This document shows positions 53,470-62,776 of a DNA stretch of 64,000 nt, piece after piece. The position numbers and the translations under genes are program-made. The stretch spans positions 21,072 to 85,071 of the forward strand of contig NZ_BJEG01000008.1 of assembly GCF_005405545.1 (NCBI RefSeq), read 5' to 3'. Below the pieces are notes generated by a model that saw only the letters and a program-made list of their open reading frames with translations, was not told the origin of the DNA and searched no databases. Position 1 is the stretch's first letter; the number at the start of each line of letters is the position of its first letter. The DNA is from Weissella hellenica. Its GTDB lineage: Bacteria > Bacillota > Bacilli > Lactobacillales > Lactobacillaceae.

Positions 53470-53983
53470 TTATTTAACTCGTATATAAACTAATTCATCC
53501 ATGTTATTCTGTCCCATAAGAATAGAATCTTCTGCCTTAGGTGTGATTCCTTCAAAAGTAGCATTAGCTGGCATAACAACGAACATCAGGATTTTTATAA
53601 ATCGCATTGCTTGTTGCTTCTGATTTACCAGATAAGATTATATCTGCATTTAAATCACCGTAATCAGAAACAAACTTATCAGGTAGCCCCAATAAAGCAA
53701 GTGCTTCCTTATCAACAGTAGCTAATGATGCGACATCTTGTTGATTTTTAGTTTTATCCGTTTCTTTATTTTTTGAAATCTTTTTTGGTTTTGTCGATGA
53801 CGCCTTATTATCCGTAGATCCAGATTTTTGTTTTGTTGGTGTTTTTGATTGCTTGGTTACTGCACGATTACTTGCATTATGATTCATGACCGCATAACTA
53901 CCATAGCCAACACCACCTATTACAATAACTAATATTACCCATACCCAAATTTTTTGGTAAAAAGGCCGCTTATTCTTGCCCAT
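53470..53983 (-). pseudogene. anchored Lys/Ser-rich protein, frameshifted near the C-terminus
   Basis: From ATG 53983 the frame gives MGKNKRPFYQKIWVWVILVI (a membrane anchor), a long Lys/Thr/Ser linker (about residues 38-82) and a small C-terminal domain (ALLGLPDKFVSDYGDLNADI). The frame then ends at ..NPDVRCYAS. Removing one base near 53580 restores NPDVVVMPANATFEGITPK..., ending MDELVYIRVK at 53470. So the gene has a one-base insertion near its end, or the base is miscalled. No family name is assigned. Confidence 0.65.
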
Positions 53984-54207
53984 AATTAAATCTCCCCTCA
54001 TACTCGCAATAAATAAAAATCACTATATTTCTTATTCTACTCAGTTATTCGCCCATTTTTAATTATGCTAAACTACTCCTTTAATGATTATAAATCACTA
54101 TAATATTAAAATTATCATCACCATCTCATAAAATCAATTAAATTTGAAAAAACATTAAAATTAGGATATTAATATTTTTTTATGTAAAAACAATTTTTTC
54201 AACTAAA

Positions 54208-54242
54208 AAAGCAACCAAATTCACAAAGAATTTAGTTGCTTC
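54208..54242 (-). terminator. terminator of the oxidoreductase gene
   Basis: AAGCAACTAAATTC / GAATTTGGTTGCTT with TTTTTT on the minus strand. Confidence 0.85.
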
Positions 54243-54278
54243 AGATTTCTGTTATTTAATTAACAATACAGTTTAATT

Positions 54279-55610
54279 TTACAATTGACCCCAAGCTTGT
54301 GATGCGATTGATGGGAACAAGTAAACCATACGCTCAAGTTCAGTAGCACCAAATTTAAATTCAATAGCTGGCAACAAAGCATTAATAACATCTTCAGCCT
54401 TATTTGAAACTTCAGTTGCACCAACCAATTTATGATCTTGATCAAAAATCAATGTGTTCTTACCAACAGTTTCTTTATCAACTTGACGATACCAATCACC
54501 AGACAAATCATTTTCAACTACTGTATACTTGTCTGGATTAGCCTGAGCTTCAGAAACTGTGATTCCTGCCTTTGCAACACGTGGTGATGTAAAGACAACT
54601 GATGGAATAACTGGATAGTCAATTGCATCAGTTGTTTCACCAGCAAAAGTATGCATCAAGTAAGTTGATTCAAAAATAGCAGTTGGTGTCAACTTTGGTT
54701 GTGTCTTATCGATCACATCACCAGAAGCATAGATATTTGATACTGATGTACGCAAATGATCATCAACTTCAATACCCTTTTCGTTGTACTTAACACCAAC
54801 TTCTTCCAAACCTAAGTCAGCAACATTAGGATTACGACCAGTAGCGTCAAGTACCCAGTCAGTATCCACACTCAAATCAGCCCCACGAACAACTAAGCCG
54901 TTTGCACCACCAACAATTGCTTCTACTTCAACACCACGAACAAATTTAACACCCTTTGATTCTAATTCACTAATAATTAATTCAACATAAGGTTGGTGGT
55001 ATGCACGCAATGCTTGGTCACCATGTGTGATAACAGTTACTTCAGAACCAGCTGCACTAGCCATCGTAGCAAATTCCATAGCGATGTAACCAGCACCAAT
55101 AACCGTAACACGAGCTGGCATTTCGCTCAAATTCATAAATTCTTCTGAATCATGAGCCAAATCAGAACCAGGAATATCTAGACGATTTGATTGCAAACCA
55201 GTTGAAATCACAATGTTTTCAGCGGTCTTCTCTTCACCGTTTACCTTGATCGTGTGGTTATCTACTAACGTACCACGACCGAATAAAATATCAACATTAG
55301 ATGAATCTAGCAAACCTTGAATAAAATCAGGCAAACCAGCAATAACCTCATGCTTGTGTTCCTGGTTAGCTGCCCAATTAATTGCAACATCTCCAGTAAC
55401 AATTCCATGTACTTCTTCTAAATGACGCTTTAAAGCAACTGGTGAATCCAAAACGATTTTAGCGTTGCACCCACGATTAGGGCAAGTACCACCAATTAAG
55501 TCTTGTTCAACAACAGCTACTTTCTTTCCCTTAGCTGCTAATGGAATGGCACCATCAAAAGTACCATGACCACTACCGATATATAATACATCATAATCAA
55601 ATGCTGTCAT
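54279..55610 (-). CDS. pyridine nucleotide-disulfide oxidoreductase (glutathione-reductase-like)
   Basis: A 443-aa FAD enzyme. FAD loop VLYIGSGHGTFDGA (about residues 8-21); redox-active disulfide GGTCPNRGC (Cys43 and Cys48); NAD(P) loop VTVIGAGYIAMEFA (about 169-182); second FAD motif IYASGDVID. The dimerisation domain has LFPSIAS where the catalytic HPT is usual, so the His-Glu pair is not obvious. It could be a glutathione, coenzyme A or other disulfide reductase, or a mercuric-reductase-like paralogue. A TetR gene lies directly upstream on the same strand. Confidence 0.85.
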   Translation of the reverse strand: MTAFDYDVLYIGSGHGTFDGAIPLAAKGKKVAVVEQDLIGGTCPNRGCNAKIVLDSPVALKRHLEEVHGIVTGDVAINWAANQEHKHEVIAGLPDFIQGLLDSSNVDILFGRGTLVDNHTIKVNGEEKTAENIVISTGLQSNRLDIPGSDLAHDSEEFMNLSEMPARVTVIGAGYIAMEFATMASAAGSEVTVITHGDQALRAYHQPYVELIISELESKGVKFVRGVEVEAIVGGANGLVVRGADLSVDTDWVLDATGRNPNVADLGLEEVGVKYNEKGIEVDDHLRTSVSNIYASGDVIDKTQPKLTPTAIFESTYLMHTFAGETTDAIDYPVIPSVVFTSPRVAKAGITVSEAQANPDKYTVVENDLSGDWYRQVDKETVGKNTLIFDQDHKLVGATEVSNKAEDVINALLPAIEFKFGATELERMVYLFPSIASQAWGQL

Positions 55611-55651
55611 TTTTTGTTTTCCTCCCGTGGAATTGTACGAAAATTCTCAAT

Positions 55652-55676
55652 TTGTTGGTATCTCTTGTATCAACAA
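55652..55676. promoter_or_regulatory. inverted repeat before the oxidoreductase
   Basis: TTGTTG-G-TA-N7-TA-T-CAACAA is a 25-base imperfect palindrome between the TetR gene and the oxidoreductase. The size suits a TetR operator. Confidence 0.5.
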
Positions 55677-55739
55677 CTACATCTAGTATATAAGAAAAAT
55701 ACTAACAATGCATATATTTTAACTTAAATTTATTATTAT

Positions 55740-56312
55740 CTACTTAAAAATAGCACGTTTTGCCATCATAATAAATTCAGCTACCTCTTCATCTGAAACG
55801 GTTAATTGGTTTTGGATACGTGATTGTAACAACCATTGCATCGGTTGAATTGTTTGCGCAACAATCAAGTCAATACTACCCGTCACTAATTTATTCTGTC
55901 GATATGCCTGTGTAATTATTGATAATAATTCACTATTTAATAATGACCCACTATTTTGTAATTCTGCTGGCAAAAATTGCGGATTAGCTAGCATTGCTGC
56001 TAAAAATTCAACCTCCCTAACATTATTTCTAAAACGGTCTGCATACTGCTGTAACACTTGTGCAAATTGTTCTTCAAGTGATAAGCCTTCATCTGGCATA
56101 ATCATATCATTGATTAATAAATTCTGGACTTGTTGAAATAACTTTCCCAATAAATCAGCTTTATTATCATAATAAACATAAGCCGTTGCAACTGAAACGC
56201 CGGCACGTTTTGCCATCTTATTAATACTTAAATTAACAATACCTTGTTCTGCGACTAAATTTAAAGCAGCATTTGATAATGCTGTTATTTTGTTTTCATC
56301 TCGTTGTCTCAT
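55740..56312 (-). CDS. TetR-family transcriptional regulator
   Basis: A 190-aa regulator. The N-terminal HTH is seen as INKMAKRAGVSVATAYVYYDNKADLLGKLF (about residues 30-59), the hallmark TetR recognition helix plus YxYF-like end. The helical C-terminal part binds an unknown ligand. It is followed 129 bases later by the disulfide oxidoreductase, with a palindrome between, so that gene is the likely target. Confidence 0.88.
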   Translation of the reverse strand: MRQRDENKITALSNAALNLVAEQGIVNLSINKMAKRAGVSVATAYVYYDNKADLLGKLFQQVQNLLINDMIMPDEGLSLEEQFAQVLQQYADRFRNNVREVEFLAAMLANPQFLPAELQNSGSLLNSELLSIITQAYRQNKLVTGSIDLIVAQTIQPMQWLLQSRIQNQLTVSDEEVAEFIMMAKRAIFK

Positions 56313-56374
56313 ATCTTTATTTTAACTTGTTTTGTTCAAAAAAATAAGAGTAACCCTCAAATTCATATTTCATA

Positions 56375-56638
56375 TTAGAAAAAGGGCAACACACCAAGTA
56401 CACCCCAAATCCATTGACGACGATGTAACTTTGTGAGTAACCTACGACCATCATCTGATAAACTGTGCTTGCTTGATAACTGACGCAATGTTTTGATCAA
56501 GGAGAATATTTCAATGTCTTGATTTTGATTATTCATCTGATTGATTGTATTAGTGATAATTACTTTTTCCTGTTCGTTCATCATTGGATGCTTTTCTAAA
56601 AAATTTAATAACCTTTGTTTTTCATCATTTTTAAACAT
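56375..56638 (-). CDS. small protein of unknown function
   Basis: An 87-aa, mostly helical, charged protein (MFKNDEKQRLLNFLEKHPMM...) ending in a short aromatic-hydrophobic tail (RRQWIWGVLGVLPFF) that could insert into the membrane. The start ATG follows GGGGG. The size and tail recall bacteriocin immunity proteins, but no motif confirms this and no bacteriocin gene is near. I cannot name a family. Confidence 0.5.
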   Translation of the reverse strand: MFKNDEKQRLLNFLEKHPMMNEQEKVIITNTINQMNNQNQDIEIFSLIKTLRQLSSKHSLSDDGRRLLTKLHRRQWIWGVLGVLPFF

Positions 56639-56705
56639 ATTACCCCCTTTAACCCCACTCTATGCAATAAATATTACAGCTATAAAGTGTCATTGTGAAA
56701 TAAAA

Positions 56706-56749
56706 CAGCTCGTGGAAATCTGACTCTTTAGTCAGCTTCACGAGCTGGT
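56706..56749 (-). terminator. terminator of the gal operon
   Basis: CCAGCTCGTG..CTGAC / GTCAG..CACGAGCTG, then TTTTATTT on the minus strand. Confidence 0.85.
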
Positions 56750-56775
56750 TATTCATAAATTTATATTTTGTAAAA

Positions 56776-58281
56776 TTACTTAGCGCTAGTTAGATAGTCA
56801 ATAAAACGATTCAATCCTGCTTGACCGGCTTCATCAGACTTATAGACACCTGCGTCCTCAAGAACGCGAACAAACACCTTGCCAACTTCTTCATGAACGA
56901 TTTCATGAACATTGGCTGGACTTGCCTGACGAGTATCCTTAATTGCTTGTGCCCAATCACGATGACTTTCAGCTACTTCTTCAAGTGGCGCACGATCGAC
57001 TAGGAAATTTTCTACTTTTTCTAATTCGTTTAGTAGACGTGCTGGCAAAATTGCTAGTCCCATGACCTCAATCAAGCCAATATTTTCTTGCTTAATATGT
57101 TGCACATCAGCATGGGGATGGAAAATGCCCATTGGGTATTCTGAAGAAGTACCATTATCACGTAGTACTAAGTACAATTCATATTGTCCATCTTTAAATT
57201 GTGCAATCGGTGTTACCGTATGCTGGCGATCACCATTAGTACTCATGGCATAAATCATCAATGATTCGTCAGAATACTTTTCCCACGAACGACGCAAGAA
57301 TTCTGCAGCAGCAACGACTTCTGCAGCATACTCTGAAGAAATCTTAAACGCCGTCATTGGCCAATTCAAAACAGAAACAGTCACATCTTCATACTCAGTT
57401 AATTGCACTGTTTGTTTAACATCCGCCTTCATCATTGGGAATTCATGACGTCCCCCCTGATAATGCTCTTGTGACAAAATTGAACCACCAACGATTGGTA
57501 AATCAGCATTTGAACCAACCATATACATTGGGTAACGTGTAACGATTTGCATTAAGCGTGTAAAAGTACGCTGACCCATTTCCATTGCTTGGCGTTTAAA
57601 ATTGACGAAAATAGCATGTTCTTCAAAATATGCATATGGTGAATAATGCCAACCCCATGTTTCGCCACTAAAATCATCACGAATAAACCGATGCGTTAGT
57701 CTTGGTGCTGCCGTTACGCTTCCTAGATAGCCTTCATTCGTATAATCCAAAGCTGTCGGCGGATAGCTTGACTTTGGTGCACTAGCAGCTGCTTTAATTT
57801 CCGCCGTCGTTTTTTCAGGTTTCGATAAATTAATCGTAATTTCGATATCCCCATATTTTGAATTGTGGGTAAATGCAATATTACGGGCTATATCTTTAAC
57901 TTTAACATTTTCAACAGACTCGCTAATAAAATAATAGTACTTAACTGCTTGTTCTGGATCAACAGCGTACAAACGTTCAAATTCTTCAGCCAGTACATCT
58001 GGTGTTGGTGTCACAATATTTAATAATTGCGTCCGATTAATATTTTTTTGCCAATCCATTTCAAATGAAATATCTTGAATAGCAACTAATTTATCAGTAA
58101 GGTCACTTAAATTGGTATCTGTATTACCAACCAAACCTTGTACTAAACTATCTGCACCAATCTGAGCTAACACTAAATTAGTGCGATACACTAATTCCTG
58201 GTTTGAATAAGCATGCATGTCCAAGCCCCATGCAACAAAATCTACAACTACTTGGCTTTGTTCTTCATTCAATGACTTCAT
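56776..58281 (-). CDS. galT: galactose-1-phosphate uridylyltransferase (class II)
   Basis: A 501-aa class II GalT as found in Firmicutes. It swaps UMP between UDP-glucose and galactose-1-phosphate. FVNFKRQAMEMGQRTFTRLMQIV, YMVGSNADLPIVGGSILSQEHYQGG (about residues 254-278) and GIFHPHADVQHIKQENIGLIEVMG (about 387-410) are family blocks with the active-site histidines. Its start lies 15 bases behind galK in the same operon, with a terminator after it. Confidence 0.93.
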   Translation of the reverse strand: MKSLNEEQSQVVVDFVAWGLDMHAYSNQELVYRTNLVLAQIGADSLVQGLVGNTDTNLSDLTDKLVAIQDISFEMDWQKNINRTQLLNIVTPTPDVLAEEFERLYAVDPEQAVKYYYFISESVENVKVKDIARNIAFTHNSKYGDIEITINLSKPEKTTAEIKAAASAPKSSYPPTALDYTNEGYLGSVTAAPRLTHRFIRDDFSGETWGWHYSPYAYFEEHAIFVNFKRQAMEMGQRTFTRLMQIVTRYPMYMVGSNADLPIVGGSILSQEHYQGGRHEFPMMKADVKQTVQLTEYEDVTVSVLNWPMTAFKISSEYAAEVVAAAEFLRRSWEKYSDESLMIYAMSTNGDRQHTVTPIAQFKDGQYELYLVLRDNGTSSEYPMGIFHPHADVQHIKQENIGLIEVMGLAILPARLLNELEKVENFLVDRAPLEEVAESHRDWAQAIKDTRQASPANVHEIVHEEVGKVFVRVLEDAGVYKSDEAGQAGLNRFIDYLTSAK

Positions 58282-58296
58282 ATGCTATTCTGCCTC

Positions 58297-59463
58297 CTAC
58301 AAGGCGTGGGTACCATCTACAATATCAGCAACCAAGAATGATGCTTGGTATCCAATTTTTTCATTATAGATTTTATCAACTGAGGCAACAAAGTTTTCTG
58401 ATTCTGACTTTGCAACCAAGGCCAAAGCGCTACCACCAAAACCAGCACCGGTCATACGAGCCCCTAATACACCAGGTTGTGCCAAAGCAGCATCAACCAA
58501 TGTATCTAATTCAATACCCGTCACTTCGTAATCGTCACGCAATGAATTGTGTGATGCCGTCAATAATTCACCAAAGCGAACCATATCGTGATCTGACAAA
58601 GCAGCCTTAGCCAGAACCGTTCGTTCATTTTCAGTAACAGCATGGCGTGCACGACGTTGATTTACTGGACTACTAATATGCGCAACATTATTCTCAAATT
58701 CTTCAGAAGTTAATTCACCTAATGCATTAATATCGACAACTTTTTGTAGTTCTTCTAAAGCTGTTTGCGTCTCGGCACGACGTTCATTGTACTTTGAATC
58801 GACTAACTCTCGCTTCTTGTTAGTCGTCATAATCACAAGGTCATAATCACCAAAATCAGCAGGTACCATTTCATATGCCATTGAATTTGTATCTAAGAAA
58901 ATAGCTTGCTTTTCTTGACCAAAGGCAATGGCAAATTGATCCATAATCCCTGTTTGAAGACCTAAGTAATCATTTTCAACTGCTTGACCAAGCTTTACTA
59001 ATGACAATGTATCCATACCATAGTCAAACAAATCGTTTAACATCACACCAATTAGTAACTCTAATGATGCTGATGAAGACAAACCAGAAGCAGTAGGCAT
59101 ATCACCAACAATTGCCAAATTAAAGCCACGAGGTACTTCATGTCCTAACTTTCCTAATTCACTAATAACACCACGAACATACTTAACCCAACTATCGTAT
59201 GCACGTAACTCTAAATCATCCTTTGCAAAATTTACTACCCCAGCATCTTTAAAGTTAGCTGAGAATGCATGGATTTCATCATCATCACGTAAAGAAACAG
59301 CGGCATACGTTCCAACGCTAATGGCAGCTGGAAATACATGACCACCATTATAGTCAGTGTGCTCACCAATCAAATTAACACGGCCTGGTGAAAAGAAGAA
59401 ATTTTCTGCTGGGTGTCCAAAACGACGTTGGAATGATTCACCTAATTCTTTTGTAAGTGTCAT
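58297..59463 (-). CDS. galK: galactokinase
   Basis: A 388-aa GHMP kinase. GRVNLIGEHTDYNGG (residues about 27-41) is the galactokinase signature; MPTASGLSSSASLE (about 121-134) is the GHMP ATP loop; GARMTGAGFGGSALAL (about 341-356) closes the site. It phosphorylates galactose for GalT. The length is normal. It lies between the sugar symporter and galT, 26 bases behind the former. Confidence 0.95.
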   Translation of the reverse strand: MTLTKELGESFQRRFGHPAENFFFSPGRVNLIGEHTDYNGGHVFPAAISVGTYAAVSLRDDDEIHAFSANFKDAGVVNFAKDDLELRAYDSWVKYVRGVISELGKLGHEVPRGFNLAIVGDMPTASGLSSSASLELLIGVMLNDLFDYGMDTLSLVKLGQAVENDYLGLQTGIMDQFAIAFGQEKQAIFLDTNSMAYEMVPADFGDYDLVIMTTNKKRELVDSKYNERRAETQTALEELQKVVDINALGELTSEEFENNVAHISSPVNQRRARHAVTENERTVLAKAALSDHDMVRFGELLTASHNSLRDDYEVTGIELDTLVDAALAQPGVLGARMTGAGFGGSALALVAKSESENFVASVDKIYNEKIGYQASFLVADIVDGTHAL

Positions 59464-59489
59464 AATCTTAAACTCCTAAAATTTATTAA

Positions 59490-60911
59490 TTAATTTTTAT
59501 GTGCCTCTTCTTCATGTAAACGCTGTTCAAGCTCAATAACAATTTGAGCATGCTTCTTTTCAGTCAAAGTTACTTTAAACCAGTATATAATAACTGAAAT
59601 AACAATCAAAACGATTGGAATGTAGAACATAAATAAGTTGAATGATTGCATACCAGAAGCTGTAATATCTTCAGGCTTAGCTGCACCAGTCATACCAGCG
59701 GCAACAGCAGCAATACCAACGATACCATTTGCAAAAGCTCCGGCTAACTTATCAATCAATGGACGTAGTGACAACGTAACCGATTCGTTACGGATACCTA
59801 ATTTCCATTGTCCATACTCAACAGAGTCAGTAATTGTCATCAAGACAACCAAGAACAAAATGGGATATGGTGAGAAGAACAAGGTAATGGCTAGCAATAC
59901 CAATGGCAAACTATTTGCTGAGAACAAGAATAATGCGTACCCAACTAACATGATAATTGCTCCAGATAGGAAAATGGTACGACGTGACAAAAACTTTGAA
60001 AGGGTTGGGAAAATTGCGACTGCAATAATTCCTTCAATGGCTGTAAAAACACCTACTAAGTAGAATTTATCGCCTGCCCCCATCACATACTTGAAATAGT
60101 ACAATAACATTGAATTCGTTGACACGTATGCTAATGCAAATAAGAAGTATGACAAAGCTTGCCACATTAATTGATCATTTTTAGCAACGGCTGTAAAAAT
60201 TTCTTTAATACCAGCCTTTTCCGTATTTCGGCGAACAATGTTGTCTTCTTCTTTAGTTCCCCAAACAGTTAACAAAGTACCCAAATAAGCAATAACAGCA
60301 ATCACAACTGCAAACCAGAACCAACCCGTCTTTGTTTCAGCATGTGATCCTATAAAAGCTAATGAGAAAAATGTTACTAATGGAATGACGACAATTTGGA
60401 CACCTTGTTGTCCCAAAGTTGAACCAAAACGAGCGATTGTTCCGAATTTCTCACGCTTACGACTATCCAATGACAAAGCTGGTAGCATTGACCAGAAAGC
60501 AACGTCTTTAAATGAATAAAAAGCATCCAACGTGATAAAAACAATTCCAAATAGCACAATATACAATACTGGATGACTAACGTTTAAACCACCAAAGTCT
60601 GTAAAAATCACAACCAACAAGATTGAACTAATCAAACCAGCAACTACCAACCATGGCTTAAATTTCCCCCAACGGGTACGTGTATTATCCACGATTCCAC
60701 CAATAACAGGATCAAAAATAATTTCCACAATTCGTAGTGTAACAATCAATCCTGTTACCCAACCAATCATCTTATCGTTAAAGCCCGTATCTGACGTATT
60801 AAATAATTGACTTGTTACGAACATCATAAAGTAAGTACTTAATGTTGCGTAAAACGCATCATGACCAAAAGCTCCTGCCGCATAAGACAAGTACTGTTTT
60901 GTCTGTTTCAT
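59490..60911 (-). CDS. GPH-family galactoside:cation symporter
   Basis: A 473-aa transporter with about 12 helices of the glycoside-pentoside-hexuronide family (MelB/LacS relatives). LSYAAGAFGHDAFYATLSTYFMMF opens it; DPVIGGIVDNTRTRWGKFKPW (about residues 77-97) holds the cation-site and loop motif; SVEYGQWKLGIRNE is the later family block. The C-terminal IIA-like domain of LacS is absent. Leading the galK-galT operon, it probably imports melibiose, raffinose-type sugars or galactose. I start at MKQTKQYLS behind GGAGGAA. Confidence 0.9.
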   Translation of the reverse strand: MKQTKQYLSYAAGAFGHDAFYATLSTYFMMFVTSQLFNTSDTGFNDKMIGWVTGLIVTLRIVEIIFDPVIGGIVDNTRTRWGKFKPWLVVAGLISSILLVVIFTDFGGLNVSHPVLYIVLFGIVFITLDAFYSFKDVAFWSMLPALSLDSRKREKFGTIARFGSTLGQQGVQIVVIPLVTFFSLAFIGSHAETKTGWFWFAVVIAVIAYLGTLLTVWGTKEEDNIVRRNTEKAGIKEIFTAVAKNDQLMWQALSYFLFALAYVSTNSMLLYYFKYVMGAGDKFYLVGVFTAIEGIIAVAIFPTLSKFLSRRTIFLSGAIIMLVGYALFLFSANSLPLVLLAITLFFSPYPILFLVVLMTITDSVEYGQWKLGIRNESVTLSLRPLIDKLAGAFANGIVGIAAVAAGMTGAAKPEDITASGMQSFNLFMFYIPIVLIVISVIIYWFKVTLTEKKHAQIVIELEQRLHEEEAHKN

Positions 60912-60928
60912 AAAAAAATTCCTCCAAA

Positions 60929-60942
60929 GCACATATATGTGC
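60929..60942. promoter_or_regulatory. palindrome at the symporter ribosome site
   Basis: GCACATATATGTGC is a perfect 14-base palindrome ending a few bases before the GGAGGAA of the symporter gene. As DNA it could be an operator; as RNA a hairpin next to the SD. Confidence 0.45.
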
Positions 60943-60961
60943 ATTTCTTACATTAGTAATG

Positions 60962-60975
60962 ATAAAGCGCTTTCA
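60962..60975. promoter_or_regulatory. cre site of the gal operon
   Basis: ATAAAGCGCTTTCA matches 12 of 14 positions of the cre consensus around the core AAGCGCTT, about 55 bases upstream of the symporter start. Confidence 0.7.
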
Positions 60976-61054
60976 AGTTTAAATTTGTTCTATTTTAACC
61001 AAAAAAAGGATAAAACGAAACTAATTTCATTCTATTAACTAATATTTACATATA

Positions 61055-61870
61055 TTATGTCTGCCATTTCCTAAAATTTAACGGGGTTACCCCTGTTTTT
61101 CTTTTGAAGACACGACTAAAATAAGCGGCATCTCGAAAGCCACTTTCATTGGCAACTGCCACAACACGCAAATGTTTTTGTGATACAAGTAGTTTTTTAG
61201 CCTGGTTAATTCTAATTTGTAATAAATATTCTTTTGGGCTTAAATTAATAATTTTTTGAAACAATCTATCTAAATACTGCGGTGTTACATTAACATGTTT
61301 AGCAACGGCCGTAATTGTTAAATGATCTGTAAAATTTTCTGAAATATAATCCATGGCAGGTTTTACATATCGTTTGAAATCAGGGTGATTAATATCGACA
61401 TGGTACATCTCTTCATGGCCTAACGATAATAGTAAATAATACGATAAGGCCGATACCCATTCATTATCTACGGGTTGTTGGTCTAAGCTTTCTATGATTT
61501 TCTCAACTTGTTGGGTGAATTTTTCACCTCTTTCAGGCGCAATATAGACATATTCACGATTCATTATTTGTTGATTAAAATCTTCTGCAAATTTACCCTG
61601 AAATGTAACAAAAATAACTTCCCAACCTTCATTTTGGTTTACTGGTTCATATCGATGTGGGATACCCGGCGAAACTAAAACTCCTGCATTAGGTGGCAAA
61701 ACTAAATGTTTGTTGCCTATCCAAAAGTTACCAGATCCGTGTTGCGTTTGTAACCAATGAAAATGCGGAAACCCTTGATATCTAATAATCTGATCTTGTT
61801 GCCATTCTGCTCCAATATGTTCAACAGTTACTGGAAACTCTTGGGCATCCAAATTGAAATACGCACGCAT
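61055..61870 (-). CDS. AraC-family regulator of galactoside use (MsmR/RafR-like)
   Basis: A 271-aa regulator. The N-terminal cupin sugar-binding domain (residues about 1-150) has FPHFHWLQTQHGSG and PGIPHRYEP. The C-terminal double HTH has FTDHLTITAVAKHVNVTPQYLDRLFQK and ESGFRDAAYFSRVFKRKTGVTP, the AraC signature. It lies upstream of the symporter-galK-galT genes on the same strand and so is probably their activator, perhaps of the alpha-galactosidase too. Confidence 0.9.
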   Translation of the reverse strand: MRAYFNLDAQEFPVTVEHIGAEWQQDQIIRYQGFPHFHWLQTQHGSGNFWIGNKHLVLPPNAGVLVSPGIPHRYEPVNQNEGWEVIFVTFQGKFAEDFNQQIMNREYVYIAPERGEKFTQQVEKIIESLDQQPVDNEWVSALSYYLLLSLGHEEMYHVDINHPDFKRYVKPAMDYISENFTDHLTITAVAKHVNVTPQYLDRLFQKIINLSPKEYLLQIRINQAKKLLVSQKHLRVVAVANESGFRDAAYFSRVFKRKTGVTPLNFRKWQT

Positions 61871-62067
61871 ATTTTTCTCACTTTTTCTTTAATTTTTAAC
61901 GTATTTATTCGCCATTATGGAACTTTAAAATACAATTATTAGCTACATATATACTATTCTATTCCTTTAAATATGGTTTGCCTAATATTTTTTTAGAAGA
62001 TTGCTTTTTTAACAATTTACTTATAAAATGTAATTAAATAAATGAAGCACTCACAGGAGGTATTTTT

Positions 62068-62724
62068 ATGACTAAAGTTGGTATTATTGGTGCAACAGGT
62101 ATGGCTGGTTCAGCAACCTTCAAAGCTGCAATTGCTGCTGGTTTGGATGTTACAGCCATTGTCCGTAGCACAGACAAAGCTAAGGAAACACTTGGATCAG
62201 ATATTGCAGTAATTGAAAAGGATGCGTTTGATCTAACAAAGGCTGACTTAGAACAGTTCGACGTTGTCGTAAACGCTTTTGCAACAGCACCACAATAAGC
62301 ATATCTTCACACTGATTTAGCAGCTCATCTAGTTGCTGAATTACGCGAAACTGATGCACCACGTATTATCTTTATCTTAGGAGCTGGTAGTACGTTTGCC
62401 GGTACCGGTGATGACCGTCACTATGCCTATGATGATATTAAAGCAGATCCTGCTAATGCTTCATGGCAAGCTATCCCAGAAAATCAATTGTATGAATTTA
62501 ACTTCCTTAAAGATGTTAAGAACGTCAACTGGGTTGGTATGTCACCTGGCCAACTATTTGTTCCTGGTGAACTTGCTGATAACATTCTTTATGGTGAAGA
62601 TGATATGTTATTCGACAAAGATGGTAACTCACAGACCATTAGTGACACCATGGCAAAAGCAATTGTGGATGAAATCGTAACACCTAGTCACAAGCAATCA
62701 CGCTTCATTGTGACAAACGGTTAA
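62068..62724 (+). pseudogene. NAD(P)-binding (NmrA/YwnB-like) protein gene with in-frame stop
   Basis: A 219-codon frame with a strong SD (AGGAGG), broken by TAA at 62296-62298 (codon 77, in ..FATAPQ-stop-AYLHTDLAAHL..). The N-terminus MTKVGIIGATGMAGSATF is a clear Rossmann NADP loop. The second half reads IIFILGAGSTFAGTGDD and ..GMSPGQLFVPGE.. through to FIVTNG. Both halves are undamaged, so the lesion is recent or a base-call error (CAA/GAA/AAA to TAA). It is divergent from the AraC gene. Confidence 0.8.
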
Positions 62725-62737
62725 TAATTAACTTAAA

Positions 62738-62774
62738 AAATAACCTCCGTAAATAATATACGGAGGTTATTTTT
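62738..62774. terminator. bidirectional terminator
   Basis: ATAACCTCCGTA / TACGGAGGTTAT around a 7-base loop, with A and T tails. Confidence 0.9.
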
Positions 62775-62776
62775 AG

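Noticed and set aside
58203..58610. 135-codon open frame on the plus strand
   Set aside because: Antisense to galT/galK, His/Gln-rich, no ribosome site; a shadow. The same holds for 59638-60063 inside the symporter gene.
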